Assembly (NCBI RefSeq): GCF_002102265.1
Contig: NZ_LQPG01000030.1
Location: 91,774 to 155,773, forward strand
Reading direction: 5' to 3'
Length of the DNA: 64,000 nt
Origin: Mycolicibacter longobardus
Lineage (GTDB): Bacteria > Actinomycetota > Actinomycetes > Mycobacteriales > Mycobacteriaceae
Shown: positions 17,973 through 26,588 of the stretch, piece by piece
How the letters are laid out: each line of letters begins with the position of its first letter
How positions within the stretch are numbered: position 1 is the first letter of the stretch
The notes under the pieces: model-generated
What the model was told of the DNA's origin: nothing
Database searches by the model: none
What the model saw: only the letters and a program-made list of their open reading frames with translations
Translations under genes and position numbers: made by a program

Positions 17973-18884
17973 TCACATCGTCGGCGCCGTCACGGTGGTC
18001 AGCGTCGGGTCACGGGTGTCCATGATCGCGTCGAGGTTGCCCGCGATGTCTTCAGCGGTGATCCCCTCCTTGAAGAAGCCGCGGCTGCACACCACGGCGA
18101 TACGTGACACGGCGCCCATGCCGATCTGGAGCACTTCGCCGTTGAGCAGGCACGAGGGGTGCGCCAGGAACGCAGCCGCCGGCGCGCACAACTCGGGCGG
18201 CATGCTGGCGTTGATCTGATCCATCACTTCTGACGTCATCGACATGACCGCCGCAACCTTGTCGGAGTGCGCCGCGGACAGACGGGTAAGAGCCCGCGGT
18301 GCAATCGCATTGACTCCGATGCCGTACTTCGGGCCTTCGGTCGCGAGGTTGCGCGTGAGGCCGAACACCGCGCCCTTGGCAGCGCCGTAGCTGCTCAGCT
18401 CGGGGATGCCGCCGAGCATGGCCTCCGAGATGGTGTTCACCACACGCCCGCTCCCCGACTCGACCAGATGAGGCCACGCCGCCTTCGTCACGAACACGGT
18501 CCCCAGGTAGTGCACGTCGAGCATGGCGCGGAACTGGTCAGCGGTCAGGTCCTCGAACAGTCCCGGATCGTGAATGCCTGCGTTGTTGACCACCGCGTCC
18601 ACCCGGCCGTAGGCGTCGAGGGCGGCCTCCACGATCGAAGCGGCCCCTCGCTCGTCGGCGACCGACGCGTGGCACGCAACGGCCCGCCCGCCGGCGTCGG
18701 TGATCTCGCCTGCCACGGCGTCGGCCGGCGTGTGTGAGGTTCCGCCTCCATCGATGCCGCCGCCGCTGTCGGCGACCACGACCTGCGCGCCCTTCGCGGC
18801 AAGCAGCAACGCGTGCGCGCGCCCGAGGCCGCGGCCCGCGCCCGTGACGATGACGACTCTGCCGTCAAAGTTCAGCGCAGTCAT
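17973..18884 (-). CDS. Short-chain dehydrogenase/reductase
   Basis: The 303-residue classical SDR shows TGAGRGLG (14-21), NNAG (100-103), catalytic Tyr166/Lys170 in SYGAAK, and Ser153. The extended C terminus beyond position 240 resembles the SDR domain of peroxisomal-type multifunctional 3-hydroxyacyl-CoA dehydrogenases, so beta-oxidation of a CoA ester is a reasonable guess. It starts 2 bp after the aldehyde dehydrogenase stop and is the last gene of the operon running from operator site 3. Confidence 0.85.
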   Translation of the reverse strand: MTALNFDGRVVIVTGAGRGLGRAHALLLAAKGAQVVVADSGGGIDGGGTSHTPADAVAGEITDAGGRAVACHASVADERGAASIVEAALDAYGRVDAVVNNAGIHDPGLFEDLTADQFRAMLDVHYLGTVFVTKAAWPHLVESGSGRVVNTISEAMLGGIPELSSYGAAKGAVFGLTRNLATEGPKYGIGVNAIAPRALTRLSAAHSDKVAAVMSMTSEVMDQINASMPPELCAPAAAFLAHPSCLLNGEVLQIGMGAVSRIAVVCSRGFFKEGITAEDIAGNLDAIMDTRDPTLTTVTAPTM

Positions 18885-18886
18885 GT

Positions 18887-20371
18887 CTACTGCGCCGGGT
18901 AGGCGACGGATTTGACCTCGGTGTACTGGCTGAATCCCACCAAGCCGTTCTGGCGGCCCACGCCGCTGTCCTTGTAGCCGCCGAACGGCGTGTCCGCGCC
19001 GTAGCCGGCAGTGCCGTTGAGGCCGATGAACCCTGCCCGCAGCCGGCGGGCTACCGCAAGCGACCGGTCCAGCGAGCTCGACATGACGTTTCCGGCAAGG
19101 CCGTACACGCTGTCATTGGCGATGCGCACCGCGTCGTCCTCGTCTTCGTAGGGGATGACAACCAACACCGGCCCGAAGATCTCTTCCTGTGCGATCGTCA
19201 TCGCATTGTCGACATCGGTGAAAAGGGTCGGGCTCACCCAGAATCCCTTGTCGAATTCGGTTGGCGGCTCGGTGCTTCCGACCAGCATCGTGGCCCCCTC
19301 ATCGACTCCCTTTCGGATGTAGCCGAAGATGCGGTCACGCTGCTTCGCCGAGATGACGGGCCCGCAGAGAGTACTCGGGTCCTGTGGGTCGCCGGGTTTG
19401 ATGTTCTCGTAGATCGCCCGCAGGATGGCGACGCCCTCGTCATAGCGGGATCGCGGCAGCAGCATCCGGGTCGGGGCGGCGCATCCCTGTCCCGCGTGCA
19501 TCAGTGGGCCGATGCCGATCAGGCAGGCCGTGTTGAAGTCGGCATCTTCCAACACGATCGTGGCCGACTTGCCGCCGAGCTCGAGGAAAAGCCGCTTCAT
19601 GGTGGCGGCGCCCTTCTCCATGATCCGTTTGCCCACCACCGTCGAGCCGGTGAAGGAGATCATGTCCACCTTCGGCGACAGGGTGAGCTCCTCGCCCACC
19701 AGGTGATCCGACGCCGTCACGACATTGACGACGCCCGGCGGGATATCGGTCTTCTCGGCGATCAGACGGCCCAGCCGAGTGGCGTTGAACGGGGTGTCGG
19801 GTGCCGGTTTGAGTACCACCGTGTTACCGGTCGCCAACGCCTGACCCAGCTTGTTGATGGTCACTTCGAACGGGAAGTTCCACGGGGTGATCGCGCCCAC
19901 CACACCGACGGGTTCGTGCCACACCTTGCGGGTGGTGTTCACGCCGGTGACCGATACCACGGTGTCGCCGAGATCGGTCTCCCACGGGAAGGTCTCGATC
20001 AGCCGGGCCGGGTATCTCAGCCCGTCCGCGAGCGGGGCGTCCAACTGCGGACCGTGCGTGACCGCACGCGGGGCGCCCGCCTCCCTGATCAGCTCATCAC
20101 GCAGATCTTCGACCTCACCCACGATCGCCTCGTGCAGCTGCTCCAAACACCGTTTGCGCAGTTGACGATTCGTCGACCAATCGGTCTCGTCGAATGTTCG
20201 GCGCGCCGCGTCGATCGCCCGGTTCATATCCGCCTTGGAGGCATCGGCGACTTCGCCGAGGACCTCTTCATTGGCCGGATTGATGTTGGCGAACGTTCCG
20301 GACTCGCCGTCGACCAGCTTGCCGTCGATCAACATCCTGGCCTCGAACGTGGCCACCGATACCTCAGCCAT
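18887..20371 (-). CDS. NAD(P)-dependent aldehyde dehydrogenase
   Basis: The 494-residue protein is a standard ALDH-superfamily enzyme with the NAD-binding ITPWNFPF block, the general base Glu264 (LELGGKS) and nucleophile Cys297 (GQGCAAPTR). It oxidises an aldehyde to an acid and would fit after the alcohol-oxidising SDRs of the cluster. The ATG at 20371 is preferred because AAGGAA lies about 10 bp upstream; a GTG at 20380 overlapping the upstream stop is possible. Sits between two SDR genes in one operon. Confidence 0.92.
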   Translation of the reverse strand: MAEVSVATFEARMLIDGKLVDGESGTFANINPANEEVLGEVADASKADMNRAIDAARRTFDETDWSTNRQLRKRCLEQLHEAIVGEVEDLRDELIREAGAPRAVTHGPQLDAPLADGLRYPARLIETFPWETDLGDTVVSVTGVNTTRKVWHEPVGVVGAITPWNFPFEVTINKLGQALATGNTVVLKPAPDTPFNATRLGRLIAEKTDIPPGVVNVVTASDHLVGEELTLSPKVDMISFTGSTVVGKRIMEKGAATMKRLFLELGGKSATIVLEDADFNTACLIGIGPLMHAGQGCAAPTRMLLPRSRYDEGVAILRAIYENIKPGDPQDPSTLCGPVISAKQRDRIFGYIRKGVDEGATMLVGSTEPPTEFDKGFWVSPTLFTDVDNAMTIAQEEIFGPVLVVIPYEDEDDAVRIANDSVYGLAGNVMSSSLDRSLAVARRLRAGFIGLNGTAGYGADTPFGGYKDSGVGRQNGLVGFSQYTEVKSVAYPAQ

Positions 20372-20376
20372 CCTGC

Positions 20377-21375
20377 TCACTTCCTTGTTCGGGTGCCGAT
20401 CGCGGCAAGACGAGCCAGCAGCGGTTGTGGGAGCACACGGGCCGCCACCGTCATCGCCCGCTGTGAAGCGGTGAGCGGCACCGCCCCGCCACGCATGGCG
20501 CCGTATCGCGGTATGCCCATGACGATCCGGGACATGTGATGCATTCCGCTTGCCGGAAGCAGGCGATTCGATGCCAACAACATCGAGGCATCCGGACCGA
20601 CCCCGCGGCGGCGGAACGCGCCCCGGTCCGCCAGCGCCCCCAGCAATCCGTCGGTGAACTTCTCCGGCGGCCGGGCAAAACTCACCGCGAATCGCCCACG
20701 ACGGTCCATCGTGGTGTGCAACCGCGCATACGGCCCGTCGAAATCGCGGCCGTCCGTGGTGCCCGCATCGGTGATGATATCGGTGTCGTAGGTGCCGGTG
20801 ACCAGAACACTGACCCCCAGACCGAACGGACCGATCTCGCCGGCCATCGACTCACCCCACCGCTCGAGAGCACCCTTGGCCGCCGAATAGGCTGCGATTC
20901 CCGGCTGCCCGCGCACGCCACCGGCGCTGGACACCATCACGATGCGGCCGCGGCCCGCTGCCCGCATGCCGGGAAGCAGCGCCTTGGTGAGGGCGACCGG
21001 GCCGAACACATGAGTGGCGAACATGCGCTGCCACAGGTCGGTGTCGGCCTCCTCCACCATTCCCGCAGCGGAGATTCCGGCGTTGTGCACCAGGCCGTAG
21101 GGGGCGCCGATGGTCTCTTCGATCACCTTGGCGGCAGCGGTGATCGAGGCGCCGTCCATGAGATCGAGTTGGACGCCGATCAGTCGCTCGTCGTCGACGT
21201 CGGCTCCGGTTGCCTGCCTGAGCAGGGGCATGCCCCGCTCGGGTGAGCGCATCGCGGCGACCACCGTCCACCCCTCGCGGTAGAGGCGCACGGTCGACGC
21301 GAAGCCCAGTCCGCGGGAAGCACCGGTGATGACGACCGTACGTGGCGCGCCGGCGCCCCGGCGGGTGTCAGCCAT
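20377..21375 (-). CDS. Short-chain dehydrogenase/reductase with C-terminal extension
   Basis: The 332-residue SDR has TGASRGLG (17-24), HNAG (98-100 region), Ser150 and Tyr163/Lys167 (AYSAAKG). Residues after about 250 form a longer tail than usual in classical SDRs, with basic stretches near the end. The ATG at 21375 overlaps the end of the AveC-like gene by 8 bp; longer N-terminal readings are arginine-rich and unlikely. Substrate unknown. Confidence 0.85.
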   Translation of the reverse strand: MADTRRGAGAPRTVVITGASRGLGFASTVRLYREGWTVVAAMRSPERGMPLLRQATGADVDDERLIGVQLDLMDGASITAAAKVIEETIGAPYGLVHNAGISAAGMVEEADTDLWQRMFATHVFGPVALTKALLPGMRAAGRGRIVMVSSAGGVRGQPGIAAYSAAKGALERWGESMAGEIGPFGLGVSVLVTGTYDTDIITDAGTTDGRDFDGPYARLHTTMDRRGRFAVSFARPPEKFTDGLLGALADRGAFRRRGVGPDASMLLASNRLLPASGMHHMSRIVMGIPRYGAMRGGAVPLTASQRAMTVAARVLPQPLLARLAAIGTRTRK

Positions 21376-22504
21376 GTACGTTCTCGGGCGCGCACGCTCC
21401 CTGCCCCGGTGGCGGCGGCACCACGTCGGGACGTCCGTGCGGAACGCCGCTCTGCCAGGTGGCCCACTTGCCAACGGAATACGGCCCGACAGCACCCGCC
21501 TTCTCGTAATAGCCCTGCGGGTCATACACCTTCGCCTCCGGATACGGCCACGGGCAGGCGACGGAGGTCGCGGCATGGCTGATCTTGATGGCGGCGAACC
21601 ATCCTCCGTAGGCGAAGTAGGAGATGTTGATGATGACGAACATGACCAGGAAAGTGCCGAGCTTTGGCCTGCTGGTAAACAGTTTCGCCTTGGCGGAGAG
21701 CTTCTCGGCGACAGATTTGCCGGTGTCGTCGCGGTAGCACAGGATCGCCGCGGGGACCATGACGAAGCAGACCGAGAACGATTCCCAGATCAGCGGAAAC
21801 TGGAACGTGGTGCCGGCGAACACCGAACCGAACGGGATGACCTGCGAGTAGATGTACATGCCGGTGCGCACCAGAAAGATCTCAAGACACGCGTCGAAGA
21901 TGAAGCCGATGACCAGCGCGAGCAGACCGAGGCTGATCAACGGGTGCCGCGAGACGAAGGCGTCGGGACCGCTCTTCGCCTGTTGCCTCCGCAGTATCCA
22001 CACCGCCGGGAAGTACGGCGCGAAGTAGAACATGACATAGCCGAAGACCAGGAACGGCTCGACCGTCGGCGACAGCATGACCAACGGCCACGATTCGGGC
22101 CAGTGCAGCAGCTCCGGGTTGTAGACGGCGAACGGGGCCCAGTTCATGATCGGGTCCTGCCACACGATCAGCGTGGTGCACAGGAACATCAACATGATGG
22201 GGCTGCCGGGATTACGCCGCCAGCCGATGATGAAGATGACGATCAGCGCGATCAGCGCGATCACGGTGCCGACCTCGTGCAGATAGATCCAATGGTCCCA
22301 CCCGAATATGAAGTGCACCGGGCGCGGCCGGCCTTCCACGTTCGGATTGGCGATCCGTGGATCCAGGTACCGGCGTGAAGACAACGCGAAGAAGGACAGG
22401 AAGGCGACGACGGCCAAGAACCCGGCCCACCCTCCCCAGTTGATCTTGCGTTCTGGGATGCGTTGGGATCCTCGCTCCGCAACCGCCGGGCTGTTGATGG
22501 TCAT
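21368..22504 (-). CDS. AveC-like polytopic membrane protein (spirocyclase-type family)
   Basis: The 378-residue protein has about seven hydrophobic segments (for example WAGFLAVVAFLSFFAL, VIALIALIVIFIIGW, FLVFGYVMFYFAPYF, LISLGLLALVIGFIF). Conserved-looking polar blocks lie between them: WQDPIMNWAPFAVYNPELLHWPESW and LSPTVEPF. The pattern resembles the AveC spirocyclase family annotated in actinobacteria, recalled rather than searched. AveC itself catalyses spiroketal formation and dehydration in avermectin biosynthesis, but mycobacterial homologues have no known function. Starts 4 bp after the stop of the substrate-binding protein gene and overlaps the next SDR by 8 bp. Confidence 0.65.
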   Translation of the reverse strand: MTINSPAVAERGSQRIPERKINWGGWAGFLAVVAFLSFFALSSRRYLDPRIANPNVEGRPRPVHFIFGWDHWIYLHEVGTVIALIALIVIFIIGWRRNPGSPIMLMFLCTTLIVWQDPIMNWAPFAVYNPELLHWPESWPLVMLSPTVEPFLVFGYVMFYFAPYFPAVWILRRQQAKSGPDAFVSRHPLISLGLLALVIGFIFDACLEIFLVRTGMYIYSQVIPFGSVFAGTTFQFPLIWESFSVCFVMVPAAILCYRDDTGKSVAEKLSAKAKLFTSRPKLGTFLVMFVIINISYFAYGGWFAAIKISHAATSVACPWPYPEAKVYDPQGYYEKAGAVGPYSVGKWATWQSGVPHGRPDVVPPPPGQGACAPENVHG

Positions 22505-22508
22505 CGAT

Positions 22509-23624
22509 TCAGTCCTCTCCGAAGCGATCGACTAGGTGCGAATTCACTCCGTCGGCGTCCAGCTGTCGCGCTACCAGATACCCGGCGCCCATCCACGCAC
22601 GTCGTGTCCACTTACCCAGCGACACACGGGTTCCCGGTGCGCCCGAGGCGGCGGGCATCATCTTGACCCGCTCAAGTGCCTCTTTGACTCCGCGCGGACT
22701 GAGCGGGTGCGCGTCGGAGAAGGCACGCACCAACGTCGCAGCGACATCGTGGTTGACCACCGAGACGCAGTACTCCGGGCGGCTGCCGTCATACCTCTTG
22801 GCGTAGCGATCCAGCCACGCCTGGCCCACCGGGTTCCCCTCGTCGTACTGGTCGACTCCGATCCAGCCCATGAACGCCTTCCACATGATCGGGTTGACCC
22901 AGGCGTTCTGGAAGGCGGTGCTGGTGAATCGGGGCGGGTCCCAGTCGAGGGCCTCCAGCGCGGGATTGATGAACACGATCCCGAAGCCGAAGCCCAGATG
23001 CATGATCGCCTGTGCCTTCGCCTCGTAGAGGGTCTGTACGGCGGCGTTGATGTCCTGTGCGGTCTGGGCGATGGCGGCTTCGGCCACAATGCGAACACCC
23101 TTGCGCGCACAGGCACTTCGGAGGTTCTTGAGGTAGCTCTCACCGATGAGGCTCTGCTCGACCAGCACTCCGATCTCGGTCAGCCCGCGCTTGGCCGCCA
23201 GGTCCACCATGAAGATCGGCTCGTCGGTCATCGACCCCTGCGGGAATGAGAACGTCCATTCACCGAGGTAGTCGTCGGTGCCGGTCACGCTCACCGAGGG
23301 AACGCGGAAGCGCTCCTCGATGGCCTCGCGCATCGGGACGCAGTTGTCGGTGATGAACGGGCCGAACACCACCAGGCAGCCCTCGTCCACAAGTTCGCCG
23401 TAGGCATCGATGACCGCCTTCACCGATCCTTTGGGGAGGCCCTCCACTTCCTTGTAGATCATCTCGATGGGCCGATCGATCAGGCCCTGCTGCTGCGCCT
23501 CTTCGAAGACCAGCTCGAAGGTCCGGGTGAAGGACGCCATCAGTTCCTCGGGAAAGCCCGGTGGCAGCGTGAAGTCCATCAGGTAGCCGACCTTGATGGG
23601 CTCAGCAGTGCCTTCGTAGGACAT
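22509..23624 (-). CDS. Type I periplasmic-binding-fold protein without signal peptide
   Basis: The 371-residue protein resembles branched-chain amino acid/urea-type ABC substrate-binding proteins (KVGYLMDFTLPPG start, GPFITDNCVPMREAI, VSVTGTDDYLGEWTFSFPQG). It lacks any N-terminal hydrophobic region or lipobox, and no ABC permease or ATPase genes are nearby. It may therefore act inside the cell as a ligand sensor or carrier rather than in uptake; that is inference. First gene of a five-gene operon (binding protein, AveC-like, SDR, ALDH, SDR) with operator site 3 about 50 bp upstream. Confidence 0.8.
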   Translation of the reverse strand: MSYEGTAEPIKVGYLMDFTLPPGFPEELMASFTRTFELVFEEAQQQGLIDRPIEMIYKEVEGLPKGSVKAVIDAYGELVDEGCLVVFGPFITDNCVPMREAIEERFRVPSVSVTGTDDYLGEWTFSFPQGSMTDEPIFMVDLAAKRGLTEIGVLVEQSLIGESYLKNLRSACARKGVRIVAEAAIAQTAQDINAAVQTLYEAKAQAIMHLGFGFGIVFINPALEALDWDPPRFTSTAFQNAWVNPIMWKAFMGWIGVDQYDEGNPVGQAWLDRYAKRYDGSRPEYCVSVVNHDVAATLVRAFSDAHPLSPRGVKEALERVKMMPAASGAPGTRVSLGKWTRRAWMGAGYLVARQLDADGVNSHLVDRFGED

Positions 23625-23673
23625 CTGATCTCCTGGAATCCGCTTTTCAGGGAAAGGGTTTGAAATTTTTGCT

Positions 23674-23687
23674 ACCTAATATTTGTT
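23674..23687. promoter_or_regulatory. Operator site 3 of the cluster (ACCTAATATTTGTT)
   Basis: Matches site 1 at 12 of 14 positions in the same orientation. It lies 50 bp upstream of the substrate-binding-fold gene start, where a TetR-type protein would block the promoter. Confidence 0.7.
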
Positions 23688-23716
23688 CACGACCCTAACT
23701 CCGGGTCAGGGTGAGG

Positions 23717-24565
23717 TCAATGATCACCCTGGCCGGATCCGGCCAGATAGACGTCGATCATCTCCGCCAGACCACGGCCGACGACCGCGTCGTCGGTCAG
23801 CGGACCCGCGATCGCCGCGAGCGCGGCGTCTCGCATCGACAACCCTTCGGCGACAAGTCGTCCCGCCGCGATAAGCACGCGCGTCGAGGCCACTTCGCGA
23901 AGCCCGCCGGTCTCCAGGCGGCGGACCGCCTGCCCCAAGCGCACCAACTCCGCAGCCACCGAGGGCGCGACGCCCGCCTCGTGGGCCACGATGCCTTCCT
24001 CGACCTCGGGCGTGGGGTAACCGAATTCGATGGCCACCATCCGCTGCCTCGTGGAGTCCTTCAGGTCCTTCAACACGCTCTGGTAGCCGGGGTTGTACGA
24101 CACGACGAGCCCGAATCCGGGCGCGGCGTCCAGCGTCACCCCCAGCCGCTCAATGGGCAGCTGCCGACGGTAGTCGGCCAGCGGGTGCAGGACCACGGTG
24201 GTGTCCTGGCGAGCTTCGACCACCTCGTCGAGGTAGCAGATGGCACCTTCGCGCACCGCACGGGTCAGCGGCCCGTCGACCCACACCGTTTCATCGCCGC
24301 GCAGCAGGTAACGGCCGACGAGGTCCGCGGTTGTCAGGTCGTCGTGGCACGCGACAGTGATCAGCGGCCGGCCGAGATCGTGGGCCATGGCCTCGACGAA
24401 CCGGGTCTTTCCGCAGCCGGTCGGACCCTTGAGCACCAGCGAAAGCCCTTGCCGGTAGGCCGCCTTGAAGACGATCGCCTCGTTTCCGACGGGCTGGTAG
24501 TAGGGGCGCTCGTCCACGGGCAGGCACACGTCGGAGCGATGGTGGTCGAGCCCCTGCGCTACCAC
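23717..24565 (-). CDS. MoxR-type AAA+ ATPase (CbbQ/NirQ/NorQ family)
   Basis: The 282-residue ATPase has Walker A GPTGCGKT (47-54), Walker B ICYLDEV (about 109-115) and the pre-sensor loops of the CbbQ/NirQ/NorQ branch, including DLVGRYLLRGDETVWVDGPL. These ATPases work with a vWA-domain partner to remodel or activate metalloenzymes or Rubisco. The partner is the adjacent upstream gene at 24683-26371. The start is GTG 24565; operator site 4 is about 100 bp upstream, so it can be transcribed separately. Its client protein is not obvious in the window. Confidence 0.88.
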   Translation of the reverse strand: MVAQGLDHHRSDVCLPVDERPYYQPVGNEAIVFKAAYRQGLSLVLKGPTGCGKTRFVEAMAHDLGRPLITVACHDDLTTADLVGRYLLRGDETVWVDGPLTRAVREGAICYLDEVVEARQDTTVVLHPLADYRRQLPIERLGVTLDAAPGFGLVVSYNPGYQSVLKDLKDSTRQRMVAIEFGYPTPEVEEGIVAHEAGVAPSVAAELVRLGQAVRRLETGGLREVASTRVLIAAGRLVAEGLSMRDAALAAIAGPLTDDAVVGRGLAEMIDVYLAGSGQGDH

Positions 24566-24668
24566 TCAGCTACCGCCGGGTCGGGCTGACATGAATCGTC
24601 TCTCCGGAGAATTGGCATGGCGACCCTTCCCTTTCCGCGTCGTTGCAGTGGATGGCAGCATATCGTGG

Positions 24669-24682
24669 AACAGATGTTTGGT
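24669..24682. promoter_or_regulatory. Operator site 4 of the cluster
   Basis: On the minus strand it reads ACCAAACATCTGTT, two changes from ACCAAATATTTGTT. It abuts the stop of the vWA gene and lies 104 bp before the NorQ-type ATPase start, inside the 117-bp spacer. Confidence 0.55.
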
Positions 24683-26371
24683 TCAAGGGGCTGATCGTAC
24701 GACCTGACGTTTGACCTCCGCGGCGCGGACCGCCGAGCGGAACAGCGGTCCGATGACACCGGTGAGCTGATCAGGCCGGCTCACCATGGCGTGAGCGGTA
24801 CTGCCGAAGACGCTTCGAAGCGACGCGGCATCGACGCTGGCCCCCACGGTCAGGCACACGCAGCCGACGCCGCGTCTGCGGGCTTCAGTCAGCGCCCGAC
24901 GTGCGTCGGCCGCGCCATAGACGCGTTCGTAGCCGTGGTCGTAGGCCAGGCCGTCTGAGAGCACGACGAGAAGTCGCCGCGAGGTGCCGCCACGCTCCTC
25001 CAACACCGCGGTTCCGTGCCGGATGGCGGCACCCAGCCGTGAATACGCCGAGGGCTTCAGGCTGTTGAGCCTGCGCAGCACCTGACTGTCGAGGTGGTCA
25101 TCCATGCGCTTGATCCGCAGGAAGTTGACCGCCGAACGACCGTGGGAATTGTATGCGTAGAGAGCGACGCGATCGCCCAGGTCATGCAGTGCCACCATGA
25201 GGTTGGCCGCGGCGACGCGCTGTTGCTCGTGCACGGTCTTGCCCACGGTGCCGGCCTCCGCCGATGATCCCGACACGTCGAGCAGCACCAGGACCGAGAG
25301 GTCGCGGCGGCGCCGCAGACTGTCGAGGTACACCGACTCATCCGGTACCGAGCCGACCATCACCTCGACTCTGGCCGCCACGGCGGCGTCGATGTCGATG
25401 TCGTCGCCCTGGGGCTGACGATGGCGGCGGTGCAGGGCCATCCCCAGCCGGGCTAGCGGTCGTCGTACCGCGATGGCGTCGTCGATGGCGGCCGAAGCGG
25501 AAGTCTTTACCGGCGTTTCGATCTCGCGGACGGTGCACCAGTCCGGGCGGTAGCTCTTACGGTTGACGTCCCACTCCGGATAGGTCCGGCCGCCGGCCTT
25601 GGCATCCGGGCCCTCCTCGGCGGCGACCGCGGCCGACGACGCGACGGCGTGGCCGCCCCGGTTGGCCGAATTGGTGCGATGGGTCGGCGAATCCGCTCCC
25701 GGCGGACCCCCTCCCGAACGGCCGGCGCGAGTGGACGCCAGCATCTTCTTGAGCCACTTGCCGATGAAGCCGCCGCCACCGACCGGGCTGGTGAAGAGAT
25801 CCGGACCATCCTCGCCGGGTGACTCGCCGTCGTCGAGCTCCTCGAGCTCCTTATCGCTTTCGCGCCGCGGGATGTGGCCGACTTGATCGTGGTCCACCGT
25901 TTTCGCCGTACGCCCGATGACGTCCAACAACCGCTTGGGCCGGATAACACCGAACTGCGCGGGCGCGTCCTCGACGGGCGCCGGACCGGTCGCGATCGCC
26001 AGCGACGCCAGGGGCGAGTCGCTTCGGCTCGCCACGTCCACATCGGCCAGCGACGCCAGGGCCCCGGGCAGGACGTCGGCGTTGGCCAGCAGAGCACGGT
26101 GCCCCTCGACGGCGAGATACCGCCTCGCCACAGCGCGCTTGCGCCCCAGCGCCGTGACGATGTCCGCCTCCAGACTGCCCGCCGCGATCAGGGAGGCCTG
26201 AACGGCAATCGCCTCCAGGAGCTCCCGCTGCGAAGCCGCGGCGTCGACGAAGATGCTCTGACCGTCCGTCCAGGGCGGCGCATCGGGTTCCTGCGGCGTG
26301 ACGACCACCGAATGGCCGGCCAACGCCGAGGCGACGACCGAGAGCCGGGCAAGTCGATCGTCCTCAACCAC
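24683..26371 (-). CDS. NorD/CoxE-like von Willebrand factor A domain protein
   Basis: The 562-residue protein ends in a vWA domain (about residues 358-540) with the metal-ion-dependent adhesion site DVSGSSAE starting at Asp365, followed by conserved LSDGLAYDHGYE. The middle is low-complexity and acidic, a likely flexible linker. It pairs with the NorQ/CbbQ-type ATPase downstream, as in NorQ-NorD and CbbQ-CbbO systems. The start is set at GTG 26371 because GGAGG lies 8 bp upstream and a longer reading would run through operator site 5. Confidence 0.85.
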   Translation of the reverse strand: MVEDDRLARLSVVASALAGHSVVVTPQEPDAPPWTDGQSIFVDAAASQRELLEAIAVQASLIAAGSLEADIVTALGRKRAVARRYLAVEGHRALLANADVLPGALASLADVDVASRSDSPLASLAIATGPAPVEDAPAQFGVIRPKRLLDVIGRTAKTVDHDQVGHIPRRESDKELEELDDGESPGEDGPDLFTSPVGGGGFIGKWLKKMLASTRAGRSGGGPPGADSPTHRTNSANRGGHAVASSAAVAAEEGPDAKAGGRTYPEWDVNRKSYRPDWCTVREIETPVKTSASAAIDDAIAVRRPLARLGMALHRRHRQPQGDDIDIDAAVAARVEVMVGSVPDESVYLDSLRRRRDLSVLVLLDVSGSSAEAGTVGKTVHEQQRVAAANLMVALHDLGDRVALYAYNSHGRSAVNFLRIKRMDDHLDSQVLRRLNSLKPSAYSRLGAAIRHGTAVLEERGGTSRRLLVVLSDGLAYDHGYERVYGAADARRALTEARRRGVGCVCLTVGASVDAASLRSVFGSTAHAMVSRPDQLTGVIGPLFRSAVRAAEVKRQVVRSAP

Positions 26372-26407
26372 CGAATACCTCCGCCGGGGATGCCGATCAC
26401 ATGATCG

Positions 26408-26421
26408 ACCAAATATCTGGT
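26408..26421. promoter_or_regulatory. Operator site 5 of the cluster (ACCAAATATCTGGT)
   Basis: It sits in the divergent spacer, 37 bp before the vWA gene and about 170 bp before the chosen TetR start. The arms ACCA...TGGT are perfectly inverted. Position suggests control of the vWA gene and autoregulation of the TetR gene. Confidence 0.7.
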
Positions 26422-26588
26422 CCACGGTAGAGGTGGCGCCGGGCCGCAGTCAATCACCGCCGTATCGCGGAACGCCCGGCGCAATGCCACGAAGATCGCG
26501 GCGACCTCGGTAGACTATGCCGCTCAGGGCGTCTTCCGCCGCGCCAAACCAGCGCGCGGTAGACCTCACCGAGGCCACGAGGGAGTCG

